Under the pieces are notes generated by a model. That model made no database searches and had not been told where the DNA came from. It saw nothing but the letters and a program-made list of their open reading frames with translations. This document shows, piece after piece, positions 51,278 through 61,837 of a DNA stretch of 64,000 bases; position 1 is the first letter of the stretch, and every line of letters begins with the position of its first letter. The translations under genes and the position numbers were made by a program. The stretch is from Clostridium sp. BJN0001 (GTDB taxonomy: Bacteria > Bacillota > Clostridia > Clostridiales > Clostridiaceae), in the NCBI RefSeq assembly GCF_022869825.1, contig NZ_CP094971.1, forward strand, positions 2,624,792 to 2,688,791, given 5' to 3'.

Positions 51278-53072
51278 GAGTAGTCACGGAAACTAATTTA
51301 GTAATTGTGATTATTTATACAAGTAGTATTTTTAAATAAAAACTTTAGTTTTTATTTAAAAATAGGCATAGCAAACAAACCTACAAATGTAAGTTTAAAA
51401 AAATATTCAATTTGATTGAAAGTCTATTTTAATAAATTTAAGATAGAAAATCCAAAGGCTTTAATTCTAGCGTCAAGATGAATATTGATGCTAGCAATCA
51501 TAGTCATGAAAGAATAACGCTTTTTACCACGTATTTTTAAAGAATGAATTTTATAGTCATTAAGAATACGATTGTTGATTCTTTCGGAACAGGTTCTGGT
51601 TTTATAAATTTCTTTATATTGTTTTGAACCACGAGGGATTTTTGTAAATAAACGTAAATCCCATGATGGTTTAGTATATATTACTCGGCCATATGCCGAA
51701 GGCGAGCATTGGTCAGTACAAGAACATGATTTAATTTTTTTACATGCTAAAGGACAGCGCCATTTAACTCTTGAACGGCTTTTTTCAAAGCCATTATAAA
51801 TCATTTCATGGCCGCCTATGCATATTGGAACACCCTTTTCATTAATTGATAAGGATGTAGGATATTTTGAATTTCCTTTATTTTTGGAATTCAAATCAAT
51901 GAAGGGATTAATGTTCCATTTGGAGCATAATTCATATGTAGGATAGTTATCATTGGCTGAGTCAAGCACATAATTTGATATTTTGAACTGCGGTAACAGT
52001 TCTCTAAATTCAGCCAATGCAACTACTCCAGTTATACTATCATGTCTACTTGCTTCTACAAAGCGTAGATATACTGGTAAATATATTTTATATTCAGGGT
52101 TATAAGTAGATAGCGCATAAAGAGTATAACCGTAAAACCAACGGTTTTCATGACTATCCCAGCCCCAATTAGCATCAACATCAGAAAGTTTACGGGCACA
52201 TTTACAATCGTAAATACCATTTTCACGACAGTTACAAACTTTTGAACCATAATAAGATGAATGACAATGAACACATGTGCCATCACCAGCGAGTGTAAGA
52301 TTCTGTTGTTTTATTAGATTAAGATCAAATGATGGTTTAACAGCAACAAGAGAAAATATGTGTTGAAGCAATTTTTCAGCTCTAAGTGAAAATGAATGGT
52401 CTGTTTCAAAAAAATCGCATATTTTTTTCACAGATCCAGATTTTTTATTAGGAAGCTTCTTATTTTGTCCTGGTGATTTTACTTTAGATGGTTTTTTCTT
52501 GTAAGGTCGTACAATTTTAAGCCTTTTTCTATCAGATGCTAAGTCAGACATCCAAAGTCTAGATATAAAATCATAATGAGCACCAAGTGATGGTGTTTTA
52601 CCGGCGGTGCAACCGATGCATATTGCAAGGAATTCATCACAATTTAATTTTTTTACCCAATTTGTAATACTAGTTTCTTTCAGAAAAAGCATTAATGAAA
52701 AGGAACGAAATATTTCAGGTTGAAGGGCGGCAGGCCTGCCCGTGTTAGAATAATAAGGCTTCAATATTTCTCCAAGTATATCTAAATCTAAACAATATAG
52801 TTTAGAAATAGATGATTCTAATTCTAAAACTCTTTTATAAAAAGTTTGATTAGATGATGAGAAATTTGAAATAATAAATTGCTGATATTCAGCATGAGAT
52901 GTCCAATTTTTAAGCATAATATAATCCTCCAAAAAAGTATGTTTTTAGGAGGATACCGCAAATTTCTATACATTTGTCAAGGCTTTTATGCAAAAAAGTT
53001 GGGGGAATTAAGAAAAAAATAAATTAAGACAAGAGAGTATTCATGGGCAACTAAGAGTTTCCGTGAGAACTC
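51278..53072 (-). mobile_element. 1795-bp insertion sequence with 5-bp duplication
   Basis: The left end, GAGTAGTCACGGAAACT, and the right end (complement), GAGTTCTCACGGAAACT, match as inverted repeats, and the TTAGT that follows is also shared. AGATT occurs at 51273-51277 and 53073-53077 as the target duplication. One transposase gene (minus) is present. A 17-bp palindrome (51327-51364), TATTTTTAAATAAAAAC with its complement, probably terminates transcription past the transposase. The family is unassigned (DDE type). Confidence 0.88.
51424..52917 (-). CDS. DDE-type transposase of the 1795-bp IS
   Basis: This 497-residue transposase begins LKNWTSHAEYQQFIISNFSS. It has a helical DNA-binding half, a basic linker (RPYKKKPSKVKSPGQNKK), and an RNase H-like domain (LTLAGDGTCVHCHSSYYG; VLDSANDNYPTYELC). 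It is Cys-rich (KVCNCRENGIYDCKCARKL; SCSCTDQC), which suggests a metal-bound insertion in the catalytic fold, as in IS1182-like enzymes. The final Glu region is RTRTCSERINNRILNDYKIH. The ATG at 52917 has GGAGG 8 nt upstream. Confidence 0.8.
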   Translation of the reverse strand: MLKNWTSHAEYQQFIISNFSSSNQTFYKRVLELESSISKLYCLDLDILGEILKPYYSNTGRPAALQPEIFRSFSLMLFLKETSITNWVKKLNCDEFLAICIGCTAGKTPSLGAHYDFISRLWMSDLASDRKRLKIVRPYKKKPSKVKSPGQNKKLPNKKSGSVKKICDFFETDHSFSLRAEKLLQHIFSLVAVKPSFDLNLIKQQNLTLAGDGTCVHCHSSYYGSKVCNCRENGIYDCKCARKLSDVDANWGWDSHENRWFYGYTLYALSTYNPEYKIYLPVYLRFVEASRHDSITGVVALAEFRELLPQFKISNYVLDSANDNYPTYELCSKWNINPFIDLNSKNKGNSKYPTSLSINEKGVPICIGGHEMIYNGFEKSRSRVKWRCPLACKKIKSCSCTDQCSPSAYGRVIYTKPSWDLRLFTKIPRGSKQYKEIYKTRTCSERINNRILNDYKIHSLKIRGKKRYSFMTMIASINIHLDARIKAFGFSILNLLK

Positions 53073-53095
53073 AGATTATCAAAGGAGGAAAGATA

Positions 53096-53740
53096 TTGTT
53101 TTATATTATAAAAAGCATTATATTGGGATTTTTCACAGGTTTTATAGCCTCAATTCCTTTAGGACCATCTGGGTTAGAATCAGTAAATAGATCTATCTCT
53201 AAAAATTTTCTAGAAGGTTTTAAAGTTTCATTTGGAGCTGTTTTAGCTGATGTAACATACATAATAATTATTAATCTTGGTCTATTCAGCATGTTTTCCC
53301 ATCATAATCATTTAAACGGACTATTTTGGATATTATGTGGAATACTATTAATAGTTATAACTATCCCCAATACTCGATTTAAGAAAAATAAAGACAGTAA
53401 TTCAGATACTAAAAATATTTTTTTAACCTATTCAGGTAATGGAATATTAACAGGCTATTTAATTACTTTTTTAAATCCTACAACCCCATCTTTATGGATT
53501 GCATTAAGCGGAACATTATTTCAAGTTTGGAAAAGGCACGGACGTTTGTTTTTTCTTTTAGCAACTTCTTCTATGATATTAGGAAGTCTTGCATGGTTTG
53601 TTTTGTTAAATATATTAGCAACAAGAGGATTTAAAAAATCTAAATCTAATGGTCCTTCAATTATATCTACTTTATTGAATTACTTCTTGTTTGCTTTAGG
53701 AATAGTTTTTATTATATTAGGATTTATAAAGCTTTTATAA
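53096..53740 (+). CDS. LysE-family membrane exporter
   Basis: This 214-residue protein has six predicted membrane spans and the LysE/RhtB opening GFFTGFIASIPLGPSGLESV, with GNGILTGYLITFLNPTTPSL in the middle. It likely exports an amino acid or similar small solute. GGAGGAAAGATA precedes the TTG at 53096. A longer in-frame start at 53063 lies inside the IS end and is rejected. The IS inserted about 20 bp upstream of the ribosome site, so the native promoter was displaced. Confidence 0.85.
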   Translation: MFYIIKSIILGFFTGFIASIPLGPSGLESVNRSISKNFLEGFKVSFGAVLADVTYIIIINLGLFSMFSHHNHLNGLFWILCGILLIVITIPNTRFKKNKDSNSDTKNIFLTYSGNGILTGYLITFLNPTTPSLWIALSGTLFQVWKRHGRLFFLLATSSMILGSLAWFVLLNILATRGFKKSKSNGPSIISTLLNYFLFALGIVFIILGFIKLL

Positions 53741-53812
53741 AATTTTACATATAATCAATTTCTAATTAATACTTTTTTATAAAATATTTAATATAAACTA
53801 CATATTATATTT

Positions 53813-53850
53813 TTAAAATCCCAAATTAATTATTAAATTTGGGGTTTTTA
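53813..53850 (+). terminator. terminator after the LysE-type gene
   Basis: AAAATCCCAAATT, then AATTTGGGGTTTTT with a T-run, about 75 bp downstream of the stop. Confidence 0.75.
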
Positions 53851-53908
53851 TTATAAAAAAAAAAACTAAGCGATAATTATTTAACGTTTAGCTTCTTTTT
53901 GAATTTAT

Positions 53909-54442
53909 CTATATTTCTTTGTTTATAGCTTCTTTTAATACACAATTCTCTTCTTCAGAGAGTTCATATCTTGAAATCCCTTTATCAACAGGTTTTGCAT
54001 AAGTTGTGCTTTCTTCTCTTCCATATATTCCAGTTAAAATAACACCATCATCTTTCTTATCTAATAACGCTATTGAAAAGCTTAAATCACTTCCTACGTT
54101 TTCGAATGCTTTATATCGCATTATTGCAATTTTTTGAACACAACTTTTTAATTGATTTTCAATTTTATCGCATCTTTGATCAACTTTATTTGAGAGATTT
54201 ATTGCATCATCTATTCCATTCATTCTCTCTGTCATCATTTCTTCTAAATTCTTAGCATTAGTTCCTCTCATTAATCTTCTGTATTTGTCTTGTACTGCTC
54301 CAATTGTTTTAAATAAAATTATTACTACAATGAATAATAATATAATAATAACACTCATTCCTAAAATTATGTATGGGGTAAGCGTATTTATTGTGTCTAA
54401 TAATATATTCAAGTTTTTCATTCCTTTCATGTTATTTATCAA
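53909..54442 (-). CDS. DUF4446 membrane-anchored protein
   Basis: This protein of about 177 residues (170-177, since the start is uncertain) has one transmembrane helix near the N-terminus (about 20-45). A helical stretch (YRRLMRGTNAKNLEEMMTER) and a conserved beta-rich C-terminus (MRYKAFENVGSDLSFSIALL, then DDGVILTGIYGREESTTYAK) follow. It is a DUF4446 protein of unknown function, common next to parAB in clostridia. The ATG at 54442 and later ATGs lack a good ribosome site. A parS site lies directly upstream (54443-54458). Confidence 0.85.
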   Translation of the reverse strand: MINNMKGMKNLNILLDTINTLTPYIILGMSVIIILLFIVVIILFKTIGAVQDKYRRLMRGTNAKNLEEMMTERMNGIDDAINLSNKVDQRCDKIENQLKSCVQKIAIMRYKAFENVGSDLSFSIALLDKKDDGVILTGIYGREESTTYAKPVDKGISRYELSEEENCVLKEAINKEI

Positions 54443-54458
54443 TGTTTCACGTGAAACA
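54443..54458. promoter_or_regulatory. parS site 2
   Basis: TGTTTCACGTGAAACA, a perfect parS consensus. It lies between the parB stop (54461) and the DUF4446 start, so ParB bound here may also affect expression of DUF4446. Confidence 0.95.
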
Positions 54459-54460
54459 TT

Positions 54461-55321
54461 TTATATATTAATTATATCTAAAATTCTTTGCAGATCATCT
54501 TCTGAATAGTATTCTATCTCTATTTTTCCTTTGTTTTTTTTCTTTAATATATTAACTTTAGTACCGAAATAGTCCTGAAGTCTATTCTTTACATCTTTAT
54601 AATATGGATTGAATTGTTCATTATCTTTATTTTCTTTGTCGCTCTTTTTATTATCAATAATTTTCTTTATAAATTTTTCTGTATCTCTAACAGAAAGTTT
54701 TTCATCTATAATTTGCTGTGCTATCTTATACTGCAAATCTTTATCGCTTAAGCTTAACAATACTCTTCCATGTCCTTCTGTTAAAATTCCTTCGATTAAA
54801 TACTGCTTAACTCTATCATCTAAATTAACTAACCTTATTGTATTAGTTATTGCAGTTCTTGATTTTCCAATTCTTTTACTAAGCTCTTCTTGAGTTAACT
54901 TAAAATCATTGATAAGTTTTTTATATGCTTCAGCTTCTTCAATAGGATTTAAATCCTGCCTTTGAATATTTTCTATCAAAGAAATTTCTAAAATATCTTT
55001 TTCGTCAATGTTCATTATAACAGCTGGTACTTCTTCTAACTTAGCAAGTTTTGCTGCTCTCCATCTTCTTTCTCCAGCAACAATAATATACATTCCATCT
55101 TTATCTTGTCTTAAAATTAAAGGCTGAAGAATACCATGTGTCTTTATTGATTCAGCAAGTTCTGCTATTTTTTCTAAATCAAATGCTTTTCTGGGCTGCT
55201 TTACATCACCCTTTATTTTATTTATAGAAATACAAAGCTTACTATCATTACTATTTCCTTTTTGTGGATCATCAGGAATAAGTGCACTTAATCCTTTACC
55301 TAATGCCATCTTTTTTTTCAT
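54461..55321 (-). CDS. parB: chromosome partition protein ParB (Spo0J)
   Basis: This 286-residue protein reads GKGLSALIPDD at the start, then the ParB N-terminal domain with the CTP-binding motifs IVAGERRWRAAKLAKL and LIENIQRQDLNPIEEAEAYK. A helix-turn-helix (LTQEELSKRIGKSRTAITNT) for parS reading and a C-terminal dimerisation domain follow. It loads on parS, spreads and recruits SMC. It lies 12 bp from parA in the parA-parB pair. Confidence 0.96.
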   Translation of the reverse strand: MKKKMALGKGLSALIPDDPQKGNSNDSKLCISINKIKGDVKQPRKAFDLEKIAELAESIKTHGILQPLILRQDKDGMYIIVAGERRWRAAKLAKLEEVPAVIMNIDEKDILEISLIENIQRQDLNPIEEAEAYKKLINDFKLTQEELSKRIGKSRTAITNTIRLVNLDDRVKQYLIEGILTEGHGRVLLSLSDKDLQYKIAQQIIDEKLSVRDTEKFIKKIIDNKKSDKENKDNEQFNPYYKDVKNRLQDYFGTKVNILKKKNKGKIEIEYYSEDDLQRILDIINI

Positions 55322-55333
55322 TCTCTCACCCCA

Positions 55334-56095
55334 TTATTGTCTACTTAAAAATTCATCTGCTAAATTTACATAAGCCTCAGCGCCTTTACACTTTTCATCA
55401 TAAAGCATTATTGGAAGTCCAAAACTTGGTGCTTCAGCAAGTCGTATATTACGAGGTATTTTGGTTTTATAAACTTTATCTTTAAAATATTTTTCAATTT
55501 CTTTTAATACTTCATTGCATAAATTTGTTCTATAATCAAACATAGTCACTACTATTCCCTCAACTTTAAGATTTTTATTGAGAGATTTTTTTACAAGCTG
55601 AAAAGTATTTATAAGCTGACTTACTCCTTCAAGTGCATAAAATTCACATTGTATTGGAATAAGCACAGAATCAACACATGCTAATGCATTAATTGTTAAT
55701 ACTCCTAATGAAGGAGGACAATCAATAAATACATAATCATATTTATTCTCTAATTTCTGTATTTTGTTTTCTAAAATATGTTCTCTGTGCTCTCTTCCTA
55801 TTACTTCAACCTCTGCACCTGCAAGATTTATAGTAGATGGAGCTATAGAAAGATTTTGAACTAATTCACTTTTTATAATTACATCATTAAGATCTACATC
55901 AGATGTTATTACATCATAAATAGATGATTCAAGTTTGTTTTTATCAATTCCAAGACCACTTGTTGTATTCCCCTGAGGATCCATGTCTATTGTAAGAACT
56001 TTATATCCACGCATAGCTAAATACGAACTAATATTTATGTTTGTAGTTGTCTTACCTACTCCACCCTTTTGATTAAAAATACATATTTTTTTCAT
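55334..56095 (-). CDS. parA: chromosome partition ATPase ParA (Soj)
   Basis: This 253-residue ATPase has the deviant Walker A FNQKGGVGKTTTNIN (about residues 6-20), then VLTIDMDPQGNTTSGLGID, and FIDCPPSLGVLTINAL (Walker B). It drives segregation with ParB and regulates DnaA at the origin. GGGGGGCATGCTCATC is upstream of the ATG. It has the length of the Soj form, without the N-terminal helix-turn-helix of plasmid ParA. Confidence 0.97.
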   Translation of the reverse strand: MKKICIFNQKGGVGKTTTNINISSYLAMRGYKVLTIDMDPQGNTTSGLGIDKNKLESSIYDVITSDVDLNDVIIKSELVQNLSIAPSTINLAGAEVEVIGREHREHILENKIQKLENKYDYVFIDCPPSLGVLTINALACVDSVLIPIQCEFYALEGVSQLINTFQLVKKSLNKNLKVEGIVVTMFDYRTNLCNEVLKEIEKYFKDKVYKTKIPRNIRLAEAPSFGLPIMLYDEKCKGAEAYVNLADEFLSRQ

Positions 56096-56237
56096 TTCAT
56101 AGCTCAGATGAGCATGCCCCCCTTTCTTCTAACTATTATTATATATATTTTTTAGTTCTTTTAAAAGAGCCTTATACTAATAATTATCATATAACTATGA
56201 AAAATGTATCAGATATATATACATCTGATACATTTTC

Positions 56238-57005
56238 TTAATTTTTAGGAATCTTTATTGTTACTTCTATAAAATCATCGTCTTCTTTTGAATCATATTT
56301 AGCATCAACTTTTAATTTTTCAAATATCTTTCTTATAGAATTAATATAAAGCTTTCCTGGAATTACACCTTTTATTTTTCGTTTTTTCTCTTTAGCTGTT
56401 TTCTCTTTTCCTAAATATTTTTTTATAAGCTTTTCCGATTCTTTTACATTAAGTTTATTCTTAATAATAAGATTTACTATTTTTGTCTGAAGTTTATAAT
56501 CAGTTACAGATAATAATGCTCTTGCATGTCTTTCTGTAAGACTATTCTGAAGACATAAATCACGAACATCTTCACTTAATTTTAGAAGTCTTAATTTGTT
56601 AGCAATTGTAGACTGTTTTTTGCCCATTTTTTTTGCTATTTCATCTTGTGTAAATTTATAATCTTGAATTAAATTAAAATACGCTTGTGCCTCTTCAATA
56701 TAATTTAAATCTTGTCTTTGAAGATTTTCAAGAAGAGCTATCTGAGCTGATTCACAATCAGTTATCTCTATGATATTGCATGGAACTGAAGATAAACCTG
56801 CTATTTTAGCAGCACGAAATCTTCTTTCACCAGCAACTATTTCAAAAGTGTCACCTATTCTTCTAACAGTAATTGGCTGAACTATACCATGTTCTTTTAT
56901 AGATTCTGAAAGTTCTTTTAAAGCATCCTCATCAAATACTCTTCTAGGCTGATATACATTTGGAACTATTTTATCAATATTAACATTAATTATTTGATTA
57001 TTCAT
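56238..57005 (-). CDS. noc: nucleoid occlusion protein Noc (ParB paralogue)
   Basis: This 255-residue ParB-family protein starts IINVNIDKIVPNVYQPRRVF. It shows EIVAGERRFRAAKIAGL, ALLENLQRQDLNYIEEAQAY and a helix-turn-helix KFTQDEIAKKMGKKQSTIAN. Position next to rsmG and divergence from the neighbouring ParB identify it as Noc, which binds its own DNA sites and blocks division over the nucleoid. The C-terminus carries a basic patch (KEKTAKEKKRKIKGVIPGK). The gene lies about 36 bp downstream of rsmG. Confidence 0.85.
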   Translation of the reverse strand: MNNQIINVNIDKIVPNVYQPRRVFDEDALKELSESIKEHGIVQPITVRRIGDTFEIVAGERRFRAAKIAGLSSVPCNIIEITDCESAQIALLENLQRQDLNYIEEAQAYFNLIQDYKFTQDEIAKKMGKKQSTIANKLRLLKLSEDVRDLCLQNSLTERHARALLSVTDYKLQTKIVNLIIKNKLNVKESEKLIKKYLGKEKTAKEKKRKIKGVIPGKLYINSIRKIFEKLKVDAKYDSKEDDDFIEVTIKIPKN

Positions 57006-57041
57006 CTTTACTGACCATCCCTCGTTACTACTTATTAATTC

Positions 57042-57761
57042 TTATCTTATAGGCTTTTTAGATGCTGTTCCTGCCTTTCTTGGATAAACCTTAGGACATA
57101 ATTTAATTTTTTTAACAACTACAAGATTATGTTTTAAATCTGTATCCTCAATTTTAACTTCCTCTACTTTTATAAGCTTGCCTCCAAGTAAATCAAATGC
57201 CTTTTTACTTTCAGTTATCTCATCATCTACAGAAGGACCTTTTAGTGCAATAAAATTTCCATTAAGTTTTACATAAGGTAAACAGAATTCAGATAACACA
57301 GACATATTAGCTACCGCTCTTGATGTAGCAATATCAAATTTTTCTCTTAAATTTATATCTCTGCCGCCATCTTCAGCCCTTTTATGTATTGTCTTAATAT
57401 TTTTAAGTTTAAGATTATCAATAACAATATCTAAAAACTTAATTCTTTTATTAAGTGAGTCTAATAATGTAACATCAACATCATCTCTCATGATAGCAAT
57501 AGGAATTCCAGGAAAACCAGCTCCTGTTCCAACATCTATTATAGTTTTTGCTTCCTTAAATTCATTTTGAGAAAATGCTTTTATAGAATCAATAAAATGT
57601 TTTTTTATTATTCCTTCATCGTCTATTATGGCTGTAAGATTAACTTTTTCATTCCACTCTTTCAAAAGTTCCTTGTATTTCATAAACTTATCATACTTTT
57701 CACGATCAAAATCCATTCCTACATCATTTGCTGCCTTAGTCATTAAATCAAAATAATCCAT
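57042..57761 (-). CDS. rsmG: 16S rRNA (guanine-527-N7)-methyltransferase
   Basis: This 239-residue enzyme carries the SAM-binding core [20 protein letters not shown] and [20 protein letters not shown], plus the family signature [20 protein letters not shown] near the N-terminus. It methylates G527 of 16S rRNA, and loss of the enzyme gives low-level streptomycin resistance. It lies 12 bp downstream of mnmG, in the usual mnmE-mnmG-rsmG operon. Confidence 0.96.
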   Translation of the reverse strand: MDYFDLMTKAANDVGMDFDREKYDKFMKYKELLKEWNEKVNLTAIIDDEGIIKKHFIDSIKAFSQNEFKEAKTIIDVGTGAGFPGIPIAIMRDDVDVTLLDSLNKRIKFLDIVIDNLKLKNIKTIHKRAEDGGRDINLREKFDIATSRAVANMSVLSEFCLPYVKLNGNFIALKGPSVDDEITESKKAFDLLGGKLIKVEEVKIEDTDLKHNLVVVKKIKLCPKVYPRKAGTASKKPIR

Positions 57762-57773
57762 ATTCCCTCCAAA

Positions 57774-59663
57774 TTATTGTCTATTTTTATTATACTGATG
57801 TTCAAGATAAATAAGAAGAACAGATATATCAGCTGGAGAAACACCTGATATACGAGATGCCTGCCCTATACTTATAGGCTTTATGCTAGTAAGCTTTTGC
57901 TTTGCTTCTATTCTAAGTCCATTTACATCTTCATAATCAATATCTTTTGGAATCATCTTTTTCTCAAATTTTCTAAACTGAGCAATCTGCTCAAGCTGAC
58001 TTTGTATATAACCATCATATTTAGCAAGTATATTAATTTCATCGCCAATATAATCTGGCATATCAGGTCTATCTTTATCAAGCTGTGTCAAATTAAAATA
58101 GTCAAGTTCAGGTCTTTTTATTAATTCATAAAATTTTATAGGTTTTTTAAGTTGAGTTGAACCTATGTTCTCTAAGAATTCATTTACTTCACTTTTATTT
58201 GTAATTTGAAGATTTTTAACTCTATCTAATTCTTTTTCAAGCATTTCTTTTTTATTAAGGAATTTCTGATATCTCTCTTCTGAAACAAGTCCTATATTAT
58301 GTCCAATCTCAGTTAATCTAAAATCAGCGTTGTCCTGTCTTAATATTAACCTATATTCTGCTCTTGATGTCATCATTCTATATGGTTCATTAGTACCTTT
58401 TGTAACTAAATCGTCAATTAGTACACCTATATATGCATCAGAACGAGTAAGTATAAGAGGCTGCTTTTCTTTAACTTTTAAAGCTGCATTGATACCAGCA
58501 ATTATTCCCTGAGCACCAGCTTCTTCATATCCAGAACTTCCATTTATTTGTCCTGCACCAAACAAGCCATCAATATCTTTAAATTCAAGTGAAGGTTTAA
58601 GTTCTGTAGGATCTATGCAATCATATTCAATTGCATATGCAGTTCTCATCATATGAACATTCTCAAGTCCAGGTAATGTTCTTAACATTTTAATCTGAAC
58701 TTCCTCAGGTAAAGAAGAAGAAAATCCACCAACATACATCTCTAAAGTATTTTCTCCTTCAGGTTCAATAAATATCTGGTGTCTATCTTTATCTGGGAAT
58801 CTCATAACTTTATCTTCAACTGAAGGGCAGTATCTTGGTCCTACTCCCTTTATGCTTCCATTATATATTGGAGATCTTCCTATATTCTCATGAATTATTC
58901 TATGTGTTTCTCCTGTTGTATATGTGAGGTAACATGGTATCTGATCTCTATCAATATTACCGCTCATAAATGAAAATGGTATTATTTTTTTATCTCCATT
59001 TTGAATCTCCATTTTAGAAAAATCTATAGTCCTTTTATTTACTCTCGCTGGAGTACCGGTTTTAAATCTTCTAAGTTTGATTCCTAAATCTAGTAAAGAT
59101 TGCGACAAATCATCTGCAGGAAATAATCCATTAGGACCACCACTATATGATATTTCTCCTATTATTATCTTTCCTTTTAAATAAGTACCAGTCGCTAAAA
59201 TTACAGCTTTACAATTAAACATTGCACCGTTTTTTGTAATTATACCAGTTATTTTTTTATCATTTGTTTTTAATGCTGTTACTTCTACTTGCTTAATGTC
59301 TAGATTTTCCTGATTCTCAAGGACTTCTTTCATTCTAAACTGATACTTTTTCTTATCAGCCTGTGCTCTTAAAGAATGAACAGCAGGACCTTTAGATGTA
59401 TTTAACATTCTTGATTGAATAAATGTGTGATCGATATTTACACCCATTTCTCCACCTAACGCATCTATTTCTCTTACAAGATGACCTTTTGCAGTTCCTC
59501 CTATATTAGGATTACAAGGCATTAATGCTATTGAATCAAGGTTTATTGTACATACAAGTGTTTTTAAACCAAGTCTTGCTGAAGCTAATGCTGCTTCACA
59601 TCCTGCATGACCTGCTCCAATAACTACAACATCATAATCCCCAGCTTCATAATTTATTGCCAT
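57774..59663 (-). CDS. mnmG: tRNA uridine-5-carboxymethylaminomethyl modification enzyme, large subunit
   Basis: This 629-residue flavoprotein makes the cmnm5U modification of the tRNA wobble base together with MnmE. It has the FAD Rossmann motif [20 protein letters not shown], the catalytic-loop [20 protein letters not shown], and FLDGQ-like [19 protein letters not shown]. The C-terminal helical tRNA/MnmE-binding domain ends [20 protein letters not shown]. Length is normal. It starts 11 bp from mnmE. Confidence 0.97.
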   Translation of the reverse strand: MAINYEAGDYDVVVIGAGHAGCEAALASARLGLKTLVCTINLDSIALMPCNPNIGGTAKGHLVREIDALGGEMGVNIDHTFIQSRMLNTSKGPAVHSLRAQADKKKYQFRMKEVLENQENLDIKQVEVTALKTNDKKITGIITKNGAMFNCKAVILATGTYLKGKIIIGEISYSGGPNGLFPADDLSQSLLDLGIKLRRFKTGTPARVNKRTIDFSKMEIQNGDKKIIPFSFMSGNIDRDQIPCYLTYTTGETHRIIHENIGRSPIYNGSIKGVGPRYCPSVEDKVMRFPDKDRHQIFIEPEGENTLEMYVGGFSSSLPEEVQIKMLRTLPGLENVHMMRTAYAIEYDCIDPTELKPSLEFKDIDGLFGAGQINGSSGYEEAGAQGIIAGINAALKVKEKQPLILTRSDAYIGVLIDDLVTKGTNEPYRMMTSRAEYRLILRQDNADFRLTEIGHNIGLVSEERYQKFLNKKEMLEKELDRVKNLQITNKSEVNEFLENIGSTQLKKPIKFYELIKRPELDYFNLTQLDKDRPDMPDYIGDEINILAKYDGYIQSQLEQIAQFRKFEKKMIPKDIDYEDVNGLRIEAKQKLTSIKPISIGQASRISGVSPADISVLLIYLEHQYNKNRQ

Positions 59664-59673
59664 TATTTTTTCC

Positions 59674-61056
59674 CTACTTTCCTACGCAAAATTCACTAAA
59701 TATTTTATTTAATAGATCTTCTTCAAGTTCATCACCAGTAATCTCTCCAAGTGATTTCATTGCAGCAGTAATATATATAGATATTAAATCAAGATACTCA
59801 TTATTCTCAAGTTTTTCTAGTGCTTTTCTACAGTTCTCATCTGTCCTAAATAAAGCTTCCTTATGTCTTGTATTTGATATAATAAGACTTTCAGAATTTA
59901 TTTCACCTTTAAAAAATAATTCTTTTATATATTGTTTTAAATTATCAACACCAAATCCTGTCTTAGCAGAAATTTCAATAGTTTTTCCGAGTTTCTTAAT
60001 ATCATCATCAGATATCTTTCTGTCAAGATCGCATTTATTTAAAAGTGTGATATGCTTCTTATTTTTTATTTTTTCAATTATATCAATATCTTCATCTCGT
60101 AAAATATCAGAAGAATCTAAAAGATGTATTACAAAATCAGCATTCTCTATTTTTTGAATAGAGATTTCAACACCAATTTTTTCAACCTTATCTTCAGTAT
60201 CTCTGATACCTGCGGTATCAGTAATTTTTATTGGAATTCCATCAAAATTAAGATATTCCTCAATAACATCTCTTGTGGTTCCAGGAACATCTGTAACAAT
60301 AGCTCTTTTTTCTTTTAAAAGCGTATTCATAAGTGATGATTTTCCAACATTAGGTCTTCCAACAAGAACTACATTAAGACCATCTCTTAATATTTTTCCT
60401 TCTTCTGCACTATTTAAAAGTTCTTCAACTCTCTTTATTGTTTTTGTTATGCCTTCTTTTATATTAGATATCATTTTATCATCAACTATATCTTCATCAT
60501 CTTCTGTAAAATCAACTGCATACTCAATAAGCGCAAGAACATTTAAAAGATACTTTCTAAGTTTATGTATTTCTTTTGATAAAGCCCCTCTACTTTGCAT
60601 AGATGCAGACTTCATTGCAAGCTCAGTTTTAGCTGTTATTATATCCATAACAGCCTCTGCTTCACTTAAATCTATTTTCCCATTTAGAAAGGCTCTTTTA
60701 GTAAATTCTCCTGGTTCTGCCATTCTGGCACCACATAAAACTATTTCATTTATAACTCTGTTGGTTGCTACAAGTCCACCATGACAATTTACTTCAACAA
60801 CATTTTCTCCTGTATAACTATTAGGACCTTTCATAAAACTTACTATAACATCATCAATAATTTCTTTATTTTTAGAATTAATAATGTTTCCATATTTCAT
60901 TGTATAAGTTTTAAACGCATCTATATTAAATTTATTTTTGGGAACAAATATTTTTTTAAGTATTTCTAAAACTTTGTCACCAGAAATTCTAATTATCGAT
61001 ATTCCGCCTTCCCCTATCGGTGTAGCTACTGCTACTATGGTATCAAATTCTTTCAT
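59674..61056 (-). CDS. mnmE: tRNA modification GTPase MnmE
   Basis: This 460-residue GTPase works with MnmG. The N-terminal folate-binding domain contains [20 protein letters not shown]. The G domain holds G1 [20 protein letters not shown]2 [13 protein letters not shown]3 DTAG and G4 NKCDLDRK. The C-terminus ends CVGK, with the family Cys of the CxGK motif. GGAGGCATAAATT precedes the ATG. It is the first gene of the mnmE-mnmG-rsmG-noc run after a 126-bp gap from khpB. Confidence 0.97.
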   Translation of the reverse strand: MKEFDTIVAVATPIGEGGISIIRISGDKVLEILKKIFVPKNKFNIDAFKTYTMKYGNIINSKNKEIIDDVIVSFMKGPNSYTGENVVEVNCHGGLVATNRVINEIVLCGARMAEPGEFTKRAFLNGKIDLSEAEAVMDIITAKTELAMKSASMQSRGALSKEIHKLRKYLLNVLALIEYAVDFTEDDEDIVDDKMISNIKEGITKTIKRVEELLNSAEEGKILRDGLNVVLVGRPNVGKSSLMNTLLKEKRAIVTDVPGTTRDVIEEYLNFDGIPIKITDTAGIRDTEDKVEKIGVEISIQKIENADFVIHLLDSSDILRDEDIDIIEKIKNKKHITLLNKCDLDRKISDDDIKKLGKTIEISAKTGFGVDNLKQYIKELFFKGEINSESLIISNTRHKEALFRTDENCRKALEKLENNEYLDLISIYITAAMKSLGEITGDELEEDLLNKIFSEFCVGK

Positions 61057-61159
61057 AATTTATGCCTCCACAGAATAGACCTTATTTTAAAACTAATATC
61101 AATTTTACATAACTATACTGAATTAGTCAAAAAAAACTTATATATATTTTAAGGAAATA

Positions 61160-61195
61160 AAAAAAGCCTTTACGGCTTTTTTTTATTTCCTTAAA
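61160..61195 (-). terminator. terminator at the khpB 3' end
   Basis: On the minus strand, AAGGAAATAAAAAAAAGCCG with TAAAGGCTTTTTTTATTTCC forms a hairpin with a T-run that overlaps the khpB stop. It separates the rpmH-khpB unit from mnmE. Confidence 0.7.
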
Positions 61196-61809
61196 TCAAT
61201 TACTACTCTTCTATAAGGTTCATTTCCTTGACTATATGTACAAACAGAATCATTATCTGAAAGAGCAGAATGAATTATTCTTCTTTCGTACGCATTCATA
61301 GGTTCGAGTTTAATAGTTTTTTTTAACGTTAAAACTTTATGTGCAGTCTTAACTGCAAGATTTTTTAAAGTAACTTCTCGCTTATTCCTATAATTCTCTG
61401 TATCTAGTATCACTTTCTTATGTGGAATATCATGACATTTATTAGCGACTATCGAAACAAGATATTGAAGAGAATCTAATGTTTCTCCTCTGTAACCTAT
61501 TATTATACCCATGTTTTCTCCAGATAATACAACATTTAGTATATTATCTTTTTCAGTTATTAATACATCAGATTTGATATCCATAGCTTTTAAAACTTTA
61601 GTTAAAAAATCTTTTACTGCATTAATATAATCATATTTTAGAGAAACTCGTATTTTAACAGGTCTTACTCCGATCACATTGAAAATACCCTTAGAACCAT
61701 GATCGATCACATCTATGTTAACATATTCTTTCTCTGTCTTTAGTTCTTCAAGCGCTTTTTCTATAGCTTCATCGATAGTTTTTCCCTCTGTTTCAACATA
61801 TTCCATCAT
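61183..61809 (-). CDS. khpB: RNA-binding protein KhpB (Jag/EloR)
   Basis: This 208-residue protein has the Jag_N domain (EYVETEGKTIDEAIEKALEE), a KH domain (GYRGETLDSLQYLVSIVANK with IIIGYRG) and an R3H domain (PMNAYERRIIHSALSDNDSV and GNEPYRRVVI). It binds RNA with KhpA and controls cell elongation. It lies 28 bp downstream of yidC in the conserved rpmH-rnpA-yidD-yidC-khpB cluster. Two adjacent ATGs (61809 and 61806) are possible starts. Confidence 0.93.
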   Translation of the reverse strand: MMEYVETEGKTIDEAIEKALEELKTEKEYVNIDVIDHGSKGIFNVIGVRPVKIRVSLKYDYINAVKDFLTKVLKAMDIKSDVLITEKDNILNVVLSGENMGIIIGYRGETLDSLQYLVSIVANKCHDIPHKKVILDTENYRNKREVTLKNLAVKTAHKVLTLKKTIKLEPMNAYERRIIHSALSDNDSVCTYSQGNEPYRRVVIDLRK

Positions 61810-61837
61810 AAATCACCCCTCTATAAATAAGTACAAT

